DNA of 53,890 nucleotides from a bacterium (GTDB taxonomy: Bacteria > Krumholzibacteriota > Krumholzibacteriia > LZORAL124-64-63). The notes below the pieces were generated by a model. That model had not been told where the DNA came from. It searched no databases and was given only the letters and a program-made list of their open reading frames with translations. Below are positions 32,864-42,126 of this stretch, one piece after another. Both the position numbers and the translations under genes were made by a program. The stretch is taken from positions 1-53,890 of the forward strand of contig JAAEOA010000108.1 of NCBI GenBank assembly GCA_024223715.1, in the 5' to 3' direction. The stretch's first letter is position 1. Every line of letters starts with the position of its first letter.

Positions 32864-35593
32864 GTGTTAAAAACGGTCCCGTTACCCTCTGCAATCATCT
32901 TCTTATTCTGTTCTTTGGCTTGCCTTCTGCCATCAATGGCTGCGGCCGACAGCCAACGCAGCCACCGATTGGCCCTCATCGTGGGAATCAATGAGTATGC
33001 CAACCCAGATATCCCTGATCTTAGGGGGGCCGTTGGTGACGCCGAAAAATTTAGAACATTGCTGACCGCTCCCGGTGGCTATGGCTTTGCCCCAGAAGAC
33101 ATAACATTCCTGACTGACGAAACGGCCACGCTGGAAGGTTTTCTGCATGCTCTCCAGAGTCTTGCGAACCGCCTCAAAAGCCCCGAAGATGTGGTGGTGA
33201 TTTACTTTGCCGGGCATGGTGGCCAAACACTCGATCTGAACGGCGATGAGCCTGATGAGCGTGACGAAACCCTGCTTTTTCATGACTCCCGCCATGGGGC
33301 ACCAGACATGGTCGATGACCTTCTTGCCGACCAATTGGCCAAACTCTACGACCACACCGAACACATCATGGTTATCCTCGACTCCTGCAATTCCGGCACT
33401 GCCACCAGAGGATTGGGTGGAGATTTCCTGGTGCGAAAATTCTCACCCTTGTTCGAGCCCGAACCCGAATTGGCCGCCCAACTGTCCGTGGGCTTCGGAG
33501 ATGGTGGAGACGAGTTCCGCAATAGCCCCATGCCAATGATGGTCACATTTGCTGCGGCTGGAGATGGCACAGGAGCCCTCGAACGAAATGGGAAAGGCGT
33601 TTTCACGGACGCCCTGATCCGTGTCTTTTCCCAGGCTGGAACCGAGCCCCTCAGTTACGCACGAGCCAGCCGGCAGATCCGGCAACTGGTCAAGGCCAAA
33701 AGCAGTCAAATACCCTATTTTCACGGCACGAACATGGATCGAAACATCTTCGGCATTCATGACCGGGGGCGGCCGTTTTGCTGGAACATCAGCCGAGTTC
33801 GTGGAGAAAAACTGATCCTCGAAGGCCCTCCTTTGCCGGGCATGGGCCGCGGTGCAGAGTTAAAAATATTCGCTGGTCCCGAAGAAGCCAAAGCGGGCAA
33901 ACCCTGTAAAGGGCTTGTGGTTATGGAACCTGCCCGACCGAGTGCGGATCTTAAAACTTCGGGAAGAGGCCGTCTCGATGCCAGGACTGAAGGTGCTGAT
34001 CCTGTTGCCGTTGGCGATCTGGCGGTTCTAGTCCGACCTGGGGATGAATTCCTGAAGATCACAGTACACATCCAGCCGGAAAATCAGGGCGCAGGAGTGG
34101 ATGCCAACCGTGCCGAACATTTGCGCAAGGCCATTGCCGACCATCCCGAAGCGAACATGCTGATTGAACTGTCAGAGAAGTCAGGAGATTTCATTATCGA
34201 CACCGATTACCAGAATCGGCTGGTTGTGCTCGACCAATACAACCAGGTGCGTAATACCATGGATATCAGTTCAACCGAGATTGAAGCCACAGTCCACAAC
34301 CTCTGGTTGCACGCCAGGCAAAAAGCTTTTTTACAAATGACCGGTGAAGGCGGCACAAATTTCAAGGACAACGAGACACTGCAAGTCAGCCTTGTGGCCG
34401 AGACTTATCAGCCCGATTGTGCCGAGGGCCTTTGGGTACAGGGAAACCCAAACGATCAACAGATCATACCCCTCTGTCACCAGTGGCATGTCCGGGTTGA
34501 CTGGCCCGATTCCACCCTTGCAGGGAAATCCCGTGGAAGGTTGTTGCTTGGCGGCCTTTTGTTGTCCGCTGATGGCTCAGTCATTCCATTTCCCACTAAT
34601 GGCGAGGTGATCCGAATCGAAGCTGGTGGTTATGTAGAGTTTGATGAAGATATATTCATGGGCTGTGGACCTGTTGATGGCGATGATACTATTCTGATCT
34701 TCGGCACACGCGAAGACCAACCAGTAGACTGGAGCTTGCTGGCTCAGGAATCCCGCACCCGCACCGCTGATACCAGCGGGCAGTCCAGCTTGTTCCGCAC
34801 ACTTGACCAATATTTGCAACCAGGAACCCGTGGCAGTCGTCCGGTGCGCAAACGCGAGGATGCACCCTGGACTATGAGCTCGCTTACCTCTCGAGTGGAA
34901 GCAAACAGCCGCTTTCTGGTGACCGATGACCAAGGCATTCCAACCGAAAGTCGCGAATACACTATCAACCGTTTCGACATCCGTCCCTATTTACCCGACG
35001 ATCCCAACAGTTCCCTGGGCAAGGTTCTTGAACGGGCAATGTTCCTGACGAATTACAGTGAAGAACGCACCGATGGTGTTCCCTACAAACAACACTCCTG
35101 GAACAAAAGCAGCGATGAAAAAAACCTTGCCGTGGGCATCGACTGTTCCCGAGCCATCTGGTACGCCTTCACCAGAGCGGGCCTTCCCTACAACAAGAAA
35201 AACGACAGCTATCTTGCCACATTCCAGATGGTGGGACAGAAGAGTCTCATGGCTGATTTCTGTGAACCTTGTGGAGATGAACTTCAAATAGGAGACATCC
35301 TTGTCTACCGCGACGCTACTCGTGGCGATGGTCATACAGTAATGGTCATTGATCCTGTTAAGCGCATCTCCTGGGGTTCTCACGGCTGGGATGGGTACCA
35401 CACCGACACTGGCGTGGAATTTCAGAAAATCAAGGTCAAGAAAGACTGGCAGAGGTGGGATAGAAAAACCATGCTACAGGTGGCCTGCTGGCGGCACAAC
35501 ACCCTTAGCGAGGAGGCACAAAAACCTACCATGAGACGAGGGCACCGAGCTATGGAAAATCACTGTGAGTGCAATTGCAATGCGGAGTATTAG
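32864..35593 (+). CDS. Exported caspase-like protease fused to an NlpC/P60-like domain
   Basis: This 909-residue protein starts with GTG (AAGGAG 7 bases upstream) and a signal peptide ending SMAAA. Residues about 33-300 form a peptidase C14 (metacaspase-like) domain with H118 in YFAGHGGQ and C175 in ILDSCNSGTATRG. A long middle part (about 300-700) is unassigned and contains beta-type segments. The C-terminal part (about 745-880) looks like an NlpC/P60 or CHAP-type cysteine hydrolase, with C761 in GIDCSRAIWYAF and H824 in DGHTVMVID, a layout that usually cleaves cell-wall peptides. The tail is Cys/His-rich (ENHCECNCNAEY). It is convergent with the TPR-CHAT gene and opens a block of five exported hydrolases. 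Confidence 0.85.
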   Translation: MLKTVPLPSAIIFLFCSLACLLPSMAAADSQRSHRLALIVGINEYANPDIPDLRGAVGDAEKFRTLLTAPGGYGFAPEDITFLTDETATLEGFLHALQSLANRLKSPEDVVVIYFAGHGGQTLDLNGDEPDERDETLLFHDSRHGAPDMVDDLLADQLAKLYDHTEHIMVILDSCNSGTATRGLGGDFLVRKFSPLFEPEPELAAQLSVGFGDGGDEFRNSPMPMMVTFAAAGDGTGALERNGKGVFTDALIRVFSQAGTEPLSYARASRQIRQLVKAKSSQIPYFHGTNMDRNIFGIHDRGRPFCWNISRVRGEKLILEGPPLPGMGRGAELKIFAGPEEAKAGKPCKGLVVMEPARPSADLKTSGRGRLDARTEGADPVAVGDLAVLVRPGDEFLKITVHIQPENQGAGVDANRAEHLRKAIADHPEANMLIELSEKSGDFIIDTDYQNRLVVLDQYNQVRNTMDISSTEIEATVHNLWLHARQKAFLQMTGEGGTNFKDNETLQVSLVAETYQPDCAEGLWVQGNPNDQQIIPLCHQWHVRVDWPDSTLAGKSRGRLLLGGLLLSADGSVIPFPTNGEVIRIEAGGYVEFDEDIFMGCGPVDGDDTILIFGTREDQPVDWSLLAQESRTRTADTSGQSSLFRTLDQYLQPGTRGSRPVRKREDAPWTMSSLTSRVEANSRFLVTDDQGIPTESREYTINRFDIRPYLPDDPNSSLGKVLERAMFLTNYSEERTDGVPYKQHSWNKSSDEKNLAVGIDCSRAIWYAFTRAGLPYNKKNDSYLATFQMVGQKSLMADFCEPCGDELQIGDILVYRDATRGDGHTVMVIDPVKRISWGSHGWDGYHTDTGVEFQKIKVKKDWQRWDRKTMLQVACWRHNTLSEEAQKPTMRRGHRAMENHCECNCNAEY

Positions 35594-35631
35594 GTGGATC
35601 GAAATTGCTTTCTCCACCTTGGGTTTTTTTA
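35592..35631 (+). terminator. Terminator after the caspase-NlpC/P60 gene
   Basis: AGGTGGA and TCCACCT pair at the very end of the gene and are followed by TGGG and seven T. It lies in the 35-base gap between convergent genes. Confidence 0.6.
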
Positions 35632-38600
35632 CCGCCAACTCCCAATGAGAATAAACGGCGCCCAATAATAGGGGTGTGAGTATTTCTCACTCTTGCGCAA
35701 AGCCATCTGGGCACCATGCAAGGCTTCAGCTCGTGATATTTCCCCTTCTTGCAATGACGAATAAAGTTCCACCATGAGATCGGCCGTGCTTTCGTCATCC
35801 ACTGCCCACAAGGTTGCTATCACCGAAGCGGTTCCCCGATCCTGGAATTGATAAGCAAGGCCAGCGATTTCCTTGCCTTCACCATTTTCTCCAACGGCAG
35901 TTTCACAAGCCGAGAGAACCGCTAATTCCACTCTGCTCAACGAAAGCAGCGAAATTTCCCTGAAAGTAAGATTAACCCCGTCACCTTCACCTGCCAGCAG
36001 GATATAAGATCCCTGTGGGTTGTTGTTCAACAGAACTCCGTGGGTGGCCAGGTGGAGAATCTGGTGTCTTCTGACTTCCCTCCGTAGCCGGGTTTTGGTG
36101 GCATCGTCGCCACAGTAAGTTTTGATTTTTGTATCATTCCAGATGTTCTCAAGCTTGTGCACTTCCCGCTCGGCACCGTTCAGGCTACCGTCCGGATTGC
36201 AGAACGCCAGCACCGATGCTTCAGCCTTGATGGGCCCTCGGTTGGCCAACACTCCGGCCTTGGTTAGCACACAAGTTCGGAAACGATCAATGAGGAAAGA
36301 ATCCCCATCATATAGTGCGGCAAAAGGAATATATCGCAAACGACCACTGGGGCACAGAATCACGGTCTCGATCCCGTGCAAATCTCGCTCGAGGGGTTCA
36401 ATGAGTAACTCATGCAGTTTTTCCGAGGCTTCGGTGGAGCTCTTCTGTTGAGCAACCGGCCTGCGCGTGGCCAGCTTGGCTCGTGATTTTTCCCAGGCCC
36501 GTCCCGGCCGGCTCAGGCTGGCTCGCATTTGGACAATCAAACTATCCACTTCCGTGGCGTTGACCGGCACTTCCCGTACTACCAGGGGGTCAGTACCCCC
36601 ACGAACGATAAAGATGATCAGCTTGTCCGGAAGCAGCAACGGTTCAACAAAGGCTTCCCCTTCCTGCAGGCTGCTTTGCAGGGTGTGGAAACTGACTGGC
36701 TCGATTTCCAGACGGCTATAAAGATCGGGGTGCCCATCCTTGAGCTCGTCGACAAAATTTTCAAAGGCGTAAATGATGGTATCGAGCTGGGCTTCCCAGG
36801 TTTCCAGAAGGTCCAGTCTCTGTTCGGCTTCGGGTTTGGTCAGCTCCTTGTTCAGCTTCTGCATGAGCAGAGCCTCGCGTGAGACCAGACTGTCGGCGTG
36901 GGCCAGAAGGTCCCTGCTCTGCTGATCATCGGGAACCGAGTGCGTGCCGGAGTTCAAGTCGCGCATCTCCTGGGATTTCATCAGGCCGAGCACCTCCCAG
37001 GCCTCTTCGTTGCGGTTCTGAGAATAAAGCAGTTTCACCAGCTCTTCATAGGCCTCACGGTGTTTTTCCTGAAAGTTCGCGCGCGCAGGTTCATTTTTCA
37101 GTTTGCCGCCAACCTGCTCAAGTTGTTGGACAGTTTCACGGTAAGCAGCAATGGCATCTTCAGTGTTGCCCATATCCCGTTCACAGTGACCCAGGTAAAG
37201 CAACGGTTCGGCGATGATCATTGGAATGCGGTATTTCCGTGCATCGACAATCATTTCTTCCAGAGTGGTTTTTGCCTGTTCATAGTCTTTTTCGGCCCAG
37301 AATAGAATTCCGATTTGGCTCCGAACACCAAGCACCGTCATCGTATTTCCGATGGCTTCACCTTTGACCAGAACCTCATCCAACACCTTGTGTGCGGCGG
37401 TGAATTTCCCATCCCTGCGCAGAAGCTTGCCGTGAAGCGACCCCAACTCAACAAGTCGAGGCATGGCACCGGCCTTTTGAGCAGAAGCGATTCCCTCGAG
37501 TACAAATGAAAGGGCTTTTTTATGCTGTTCAAGCTCAGAATAACAATTGGCAAGATTGCCACTGGTGGCGGTTTGTGCATCCAGGAAATGGAGCTGTTTG
37601 CTCAACTCATGGGATTGCTCGTAGTACTCAACGGCTTTGGAAAAATCACGCATTATTTCATAAATACGCCCGATGTTGTTCAGGCTTGCCACTTGGCCAA
37701 AAGAACTGTTCCAATGAAGATCAATTTCCAGAGCTCTTTCTTGAAGCTTCAATGATTCTTCCAGTTCTCCTTCATTTATGGCAATGGATCCCAGGGTTAT
37801 TAAAATACCAGATTCCATCCACTCGTTGCCCAATCGGCGGTGAATTTCCAGAGCTTCCCGGGCTATGATTTTCGCTTCATCAAAGTCGCCCAGGCTCTGT
37901 GACAACCAAGCCAGGGAATTCAGAGCATCGGCTCGGGGTCCTTCGATTTCAGCTTTTTCAGCAACCTGTCCGGAGGTTACAAATTCAGCCCGGGCCTGGG
38001 AATATTTGCCCAGATCCGAATAAAGCTCGCCGAGGGCAAGGTGGCTTCGGGCGATACCCAGGGCATCTTCGGTTTCTCTGAACCGTGTCAATGCTTCGCG
38101 ATAATTCTCCAGGGCTTTGTCGATTTCCCCCCGGTTGAATTGAATGTTACCAATGGAAATCAGGGCTTCGGCCATGTGGGGTTTGCTGGGCATGTTTCTG
38201 GCAATGGTCAGTGCTTTTTCTCCAAGAGCCAGGGCTTGCTCGGTTGCACCCTCGTTGACAGCAAGAATGTCGCAGGAGATGCGGTAGCTGTCACTCTGAC
38301 CGGCCAGGTCATTTATTTCTTCATACAATTCAGCCGATTGTCTGATTTTTGTTTTGGCTCCGGAAGGATTGCGGTTTTTTAAAAGGGCGAGTCCCCAATC
38401 CCGCAAAATTTCAGCTTCCTTGGCTCGGTTTCCTGCCTCCACGGAACTGTTGTAGGCCGACTCAAAATAATTTTCAGCCATCTCATGGCGGCCCTGTTGG
38501 ACCATTGCTGCTGCCAGGGAGGCTCTAACATCCACCAGTGATGAAATGTTACCTTCTTCACTGAATAGGGAGTCGGCAATAGAGTAGTTTTCAATGGCGG

Positions 38601-40338
38601 CGCTGATATCTCCACGGTATTCCTGGTAACCTCCCAAACGGCGATAAGTGTCGGCAATATCCCAAGCCAAATCCAGCTTCCGATAAATTGCCTGAGCGCC
38701 TTCGAAACTGGCTTCGGACTTTCGGTTTTCACCCAGACGGTATTGAAGTTCCGCCAGATTGATCAGGATGAGGGCCTCCTTACCTTCATCATCCATTTCC
38801 CTGGCCAGGGCGAGAGCCTGTGACCGGGCTTCCACCGCTTCTTTCAATTCTCCCAGGTTCCAGTGGCCATCACTCACGTCATTCAAAGCGTCGGCCATCA
38901 TGGTTGCCCAGCCCAGTTTTTCGGCGGCCTTCAAACCATTACGCCAGGCTTCAATTGCTTTGCCGTATTGCCCCATGGCATCGTAAACATCACCCAGGAT
39001 GGAGTAGGCCCGGGCGGTGGAACCAACGGCTTCCAGGTCGGCATTAGCTGCCAGGACTTCAAGACTGACCAACAGGTTCACTACCGATGGTTCATACTCC
39101 TGCATCCCCAGAAAACAGCGGCCAATTCCCTCCAAACTGGAGGCACTGGCATGGTTGGCCATGGGGTCCTCAAAAGCACCCTTCCAACGCAGGGCCGTCT
39201 CAAAATCGGCGATGGCTTGTTCCCATTTCTCAAGGCTCTCGTAGATGGTAGCCCGGTTATGATAGGCCGCACTGACATTGATCGAATCTGACCCGGCAGT
39301 GGCGATGGCCTGAGTGATGGCCTGCAAAGCCTCTTCATTTTGGCCGGACCAGGAATGGAGGTCGCTTTTGGCGGCCCAATAGAAATTGGATGCGGTTTCC
39401 TCGTTGTACAGGGTTGACGCCTGTTCCATGATTTCGATAATTTGCCAGGCTAAATCCTCTTGCCCTATTTTATGGAGATGGCGCGCAGCAAGGTACCAGG
39501 TATCAAAGGCATCTTCCTCAAGCAAGGAGGCTTTATGTTCCTGGAGGTAGGCCAGGCGGGCGGTTTTGGAAAGACCAGGATAGGTTTCAATAACTTCCCA
39601 TCCTGAAATCGGAGCATTGGAAAGTACCCAGGCAGCATAAGTTTCTGCAAAACGGAATGTTTGTCCGATGTATTTGGCTGGAAAAGACCGCACGTATAAC
39701 AAATAATTGCGAACATCAACTGTGGTGGTGGCTTTCATGGCTTCAAAAGCGGTCATCCCGTTGAACCGCCCACCCTCGGCAATTTTCTTAAGATCATCCA
39801 GATCTTTTACGTGGGGAAATACCTCTTCGATGGCGGCAAGGAGTTTGGTGCAAAGGGTATCGTCGTTGGCTGCTGCGGGATTCTTGATAAGGGCTGATGA
39901 ATCCAGAATGGGGTTCATCTGCAGGTCGCTGAGGTTCAAAGCAAACGCGGCCACATTCAGAGATACCAATCCTTTTGCCGGCCAGACAACCCTTGCCCTC
40001 ATGGCAACCAGATCGCCGATCACCATGGAATCCACAGTGGTTGGGTCGAAGCGCATGAGAGCGAATTCAGACCCCAGGGAATCAACCCGGGCATAACCTA
40101 TTTCCAGAAATTCATCACCATCGTTGCGATAAACCAGGAGCTTTTCACCGGAAACAACGCCGTGGTCGGTTCCAAATAAAACAACCCCGAATTGATTCCC
40201 GTCGGTTATGGTTCTGGTCTGGACGATCTTGCCAAACAGTTCCTGGTCCAGGGGTTCTGCAGCCTTGGCTGAATTGCATCCCAAGAGCAGGATGACCACA
40301 ATTGTCGTCAGCAACGAATTTAGTTTTCCCATTGTCAT
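35629..40338 (-). CDS. Exported giant TPR-CHAT protease
   Basis: I start this 1569-residue protein at the ATG at 40338, because it gives a signal ending VVILLLGC, a good lipobox; a TTG 15 codons upstream is possible. An N-terminal domain (about 30-115) with VVLFGTDHGVVSGEKLLV recalls a small beta fold. Residues about 200-1100 are arrays of TPR units (ALGIARSHLALGELYSDLG and similar, more than 15). The C-terminal CHAT protease domain has H1433 in LHLATHGVLL and C1478 in VLSACETAVG, then ASVIATLWAVDD and the end HPYYWAPFILIGSW. By family, TPR binding of a trigger would release CHAT activity. Divergent from the hydrolase-subtilisin-caspase operon, with which it shares a 262-base promoter region. 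Confidence 0.9.
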   Translation of the reverse strand: MTMGKLNSLLTTIVVILLLGCNSAKAAEPLDQELFGKIVQTRTITDGNQFGVVLFGTDHGVVSGEKLLVYRNDGDEFLEIGYARVDSLGSEFALMRFDPTTVDSMVIGDLVAMRARVVWPAKGLVSLNVAAFALNLSDLQMNPILDSSALIKNPAAANDDTLCTKLLAAIEEVFPHVKDLDDLKKIAEGGRFNGMTAFEAMKATTTVDVRNYLLYVRSFPAKYIGQTFRFAETYAAWVLSNAPISGWEVIETYPGLSKTARLAYLQEHKASLLEEDAFDTWYLAARHLHKIGQEDLAWQIIEIMEQASTLYNEETASNFYWAAKSDLHSWSGQNEEALQAITQAIATAGSDSINVSAAYHNRATIYESLEKWEQAIADFETALRWKGAFEDPMANHASASSLEGIGRCFLGMQEYEPSVVNLLVSLEVLAANADLEAVGSTARAYSILGDVYDAMGQYGKAIEAWRNGLKAAEKLGWATMMADALNDVSDGHWNLGELKEAVEARSQALALAREMDDEGKEALILINLAELQYRLGENRKSEASFEGAQAIYRKLDLAWDIADTYRRLGGYQEYRGDISAAIENYSIADSLFSEEGNISSLVDVRASLAAAMVQQGRHEMAENYFESAYNSSVEAGNRAKEAEILRDWGLALLKNRNPSGAKTKIRQSAELYEEINDLAGQSDSYRISCDILAVNEGATEQALALGEKALTIARNMPSKPHMAEALISIGNIQFNRGEIDKALENYREALTRFRETEDALGIARSHLALGELYSDLGKYSQARAEFVTSGQVAEKAEIEGPRADALNSLAWLSQSLGDFDEAKIIAREALEIHRRLGNEWMESGILITLGSIAINEGELEESLKLQERALEIDLHWNSSFGQVASLNNIGRIYEIMRDFSKAVEYYEQSHELSKQLHFLDAQTATSGNLANCYSELEQHKKALSFVLEGIASAQKAGAMPRLVELGSLHGKLLRRDGKFTAAHKVLDEVLVKGEAIGNTMTVLGVRSQIGILFWAEKDYEQAKTTLEEMIVDARKYRIPMIIAEPLLYLGHCERDMGNTEDAIAAYRETVQQLEQVGGKLKNEPARANFQEKHREAYEELVKLLYSQNRNEEAWEVLGLMKSQEMRDLNSGTHSVPDDQQSRDLLAHADSLVSREALLMQKLNKELTKPEAEQRLDLLETWEAQLDTIIYAFENFVDELKDGHPDLYSRLEIEPVSFHTLQSSLQEGEAFVEPLLLPDKLIIFIVRGGTDPLVVREVPVNATEVDSLIVQMRASLSRPGRAWEKSRAKLATRRPVAQQKSSTEASEKLHELLIEPLERDLHGIETVILCPSGRLRYIPFAALYDGDSFLIDRFRTCVLTKAGVLANRGPIKAEASVLAFCNPDGSLNGAEREVHKLENIWNDTKIKTYCGDDATKTRLRREVRRHQILHLATHGVLLNNNPQGSYILLAGEGDGVNLTFREISLLSLSRVELAVLSACETAVGENGEGKEIAGLAYQFQDRGTASVIATLWAVDDESTADLMVELYSSLQEGEISRAEALHGAQMALRKSEKYSHPYYWAPFILIGSWR

Positions 40339-40600
40339 TTGAAACCCGATCAATTGGTAAACCCTCGAATCTTCATTATCCAAGTTTGTTGGAATTGGTC
40401 CTTTGGAGTTTCAGAGTTGGCAGATTGTACAACACCACAGGAAAGTGGACAAGCTCACACGCTTTTGTCGTCATTTTCAATCCAATATGGTATCTTGATG
40501 ATAGATGCCACTTTACATGGCAAAACCGCAGGTTACAATGAAATGGGTGTAGTCGGGTGGCAATCGGGAAAATTAGCCCCATCGGCAGTAGGACAAAACA

Positions 40601-42067
40601 ATGAGATTATTTTCATGGCATCAAAGCTTTTCGGGACTCTTTTTTTTGGCGAGCCTGTTTGTATTGGTTGTTCCTGTAACGGCCTCAACAATTGATGAGC
40701 AAACCAGCTCCACAGGAAGCCTTACCAGACCGGCTAATACCCCAACTCCTGAATCAGGCACTTCGAAAATCAGCCTCGATGAAATGGACCGGGTGCAAGA
40801 CCTGAAACAACAGGTCACCCGTTCCCTGGCTAGGTATTTCGGTATCCCTGAAAGTAATATCCAACCAACCCTTCGCTTCGAAGAAGACCTTCACGCCGAT
40901 CCTTTTGACGCCTTCGAAATCGTCCAGCTGATTTGTGACGAGCACCAGGTGCCGGTACCGGAAAATCACCGGATCAAGACTCAACAGGATCTGGTTGCCC
41001 ATATTGTTAAGGCGGAACAAAACCGGGGCAATCAAATCATGGGCAATCAAGATGCCATCAAAGAGTTCATCGTTCAGACCATTTTCTATGCCACAACTCG
41101 TGCCGTAGATGATCCGAAATCACCAACCACTTTCTATGGTGGTAAACGTGCCGCAGTCGACCGAAACCTGCACGTGGGCACTTGTGAAGTCACCATTCCT
41201 GTACTGAAGCACAAGCCCGGCAATCTGGAATCTCCCAGCTTCTGCCGGTTGGAGTTCAAACCCGATTCCAAAAAACACATTGTATTGCGCCGAATCAATC
41301 CCATGGAAGAAAGTCGCTTCTGGACCCTTCTAAACGATGGTCTTGCCAACGGTAGAGGCGGCACCGAAAACGACCTCCTGGTCTTCATTCACGGCTTCAA
41401 CGTGAGCTTCAGCAAAGCCGCCCGCAGAACTGCCCAGATGTCCTACGACCTTGGTTTTCAGGGTGCTCCTTTGGTTTTTTCCTGGCCATCGAACGGCAGC
41501 CTGCTGGGTTATCTTTCGGACCGAGAGGATGTGGAGTGGAGCGTCAGCTACCTGGTGGATTTTCTATTGGAGCTTCGCCAGAAAAGTGGCGCCGAAAACA
41601 TTCACCTGATGGCCCACAGCATGGGCAGCCAGGCTCTTCTCAGAGCCCTGCACCGGATTGCCCTCATGAATGGCGATGAGAATCCGCTATTTGAAAACGT
41701 CATTCTCGCCGCGCCTGATTTTGACACCCGCACCTTCGCCGAAGATATTTTCCCTACAACCTTCGGGTTGGCAGAGCGCTGGACGTTGTACGCGTCCAAC
41801 AAGGATACAGCCCTCGACGCATCCAGAGTTCTGAGTGATAAGCGTCTTGGCACACCCTTGGCCGTGGCCGAAGGAATGGATGTCATTGATGCCACCGGGG
41901 TGGAGGTCACCCCTTGGAATGTTCCCGAGTTTCATTCCTATTATGCCAGCAAACTTCGGGTGATGGCTGATATCGGCGGGGTTTTGCAGCAACGGGGACC
42001 ATCCCTTAGAAACCTATTGCCCAAAAAAAAGGGCGTCCAATCCTATTGGATCATTTCAATGGATTAA
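40601..42067 (+). CDS. Exported alpha/beta hydrolase (DUF900) with acyl-carrier-like domain
   Basis: This 488-residue protein has a signal peptide ending VPVTA. Residues about 65-140 look like an acyl carrier protein: helices around FEEDLHADPFDAFEIVQLI and a fold of the right length. The usual DSL attachment serine is replaced by Pro101 (DPF), so no phosphopantetheine can be attached at that place. Residues about 155-460 are a DUF900-type alpha/beta hydrolase: HGFNVSFSKAARRTAQM, FSWPSNGSLLGYLSD, and the nucleophile S340 in AHSMGSQALL. The hydrolase would cleave an ester or similar bond outside the cytoplasm. The substrate is unknown. It is the first gene of a likely operon with the subtilisin and the second caspase. 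Confidence 0.85.
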   Translation: MRLFSWHQSFSGLFFLASLFVLVVPVTASTIDEQTSSTGSLTRPANTPTPESGTSKISLDEMDRVQDLKQQVTRSLARYFGIPESNIQPTLRFEEDLHADPFDAFEIVQLICDEHQVPVPENHRIKTQQDLVAHIVKAEQNRGNQIMGNQDAIKEFIVQTIFYATTRAVDDPKSPTTFYGGKRAAVDRNLHVGTCEVTIPVLKHKPGNLESPSFCRLEFKPDSKKHIVLRRINPMEESRFWTLLNDGLANGRGGTENDLLVFIHGFNVSFSKAARRTAQMSYDLGFQGAPLVFSWPSNGSLLGYLSDREDVEWSVSYLVDFLLELRQKSGAENIHLMAHSMGSQALLRALHRIALMNGDENPLFENVILAAPDFDTRTFAEDIFPTTFGLAERWTLYASNKDTALDASRVLSDKRLGTPLAVAEGMDVIDATGVEVTPWNVPEFHSYYASKLRVMADIGGVLQQRGPSLRNLLPKKKGVQSYWIISMD

Positions 42068-42126
42068 CTCACACATCTGGCAACGCAAACAGACAACACA
42101 GTTTTTAATGAAGGAAAGTCAAAATC

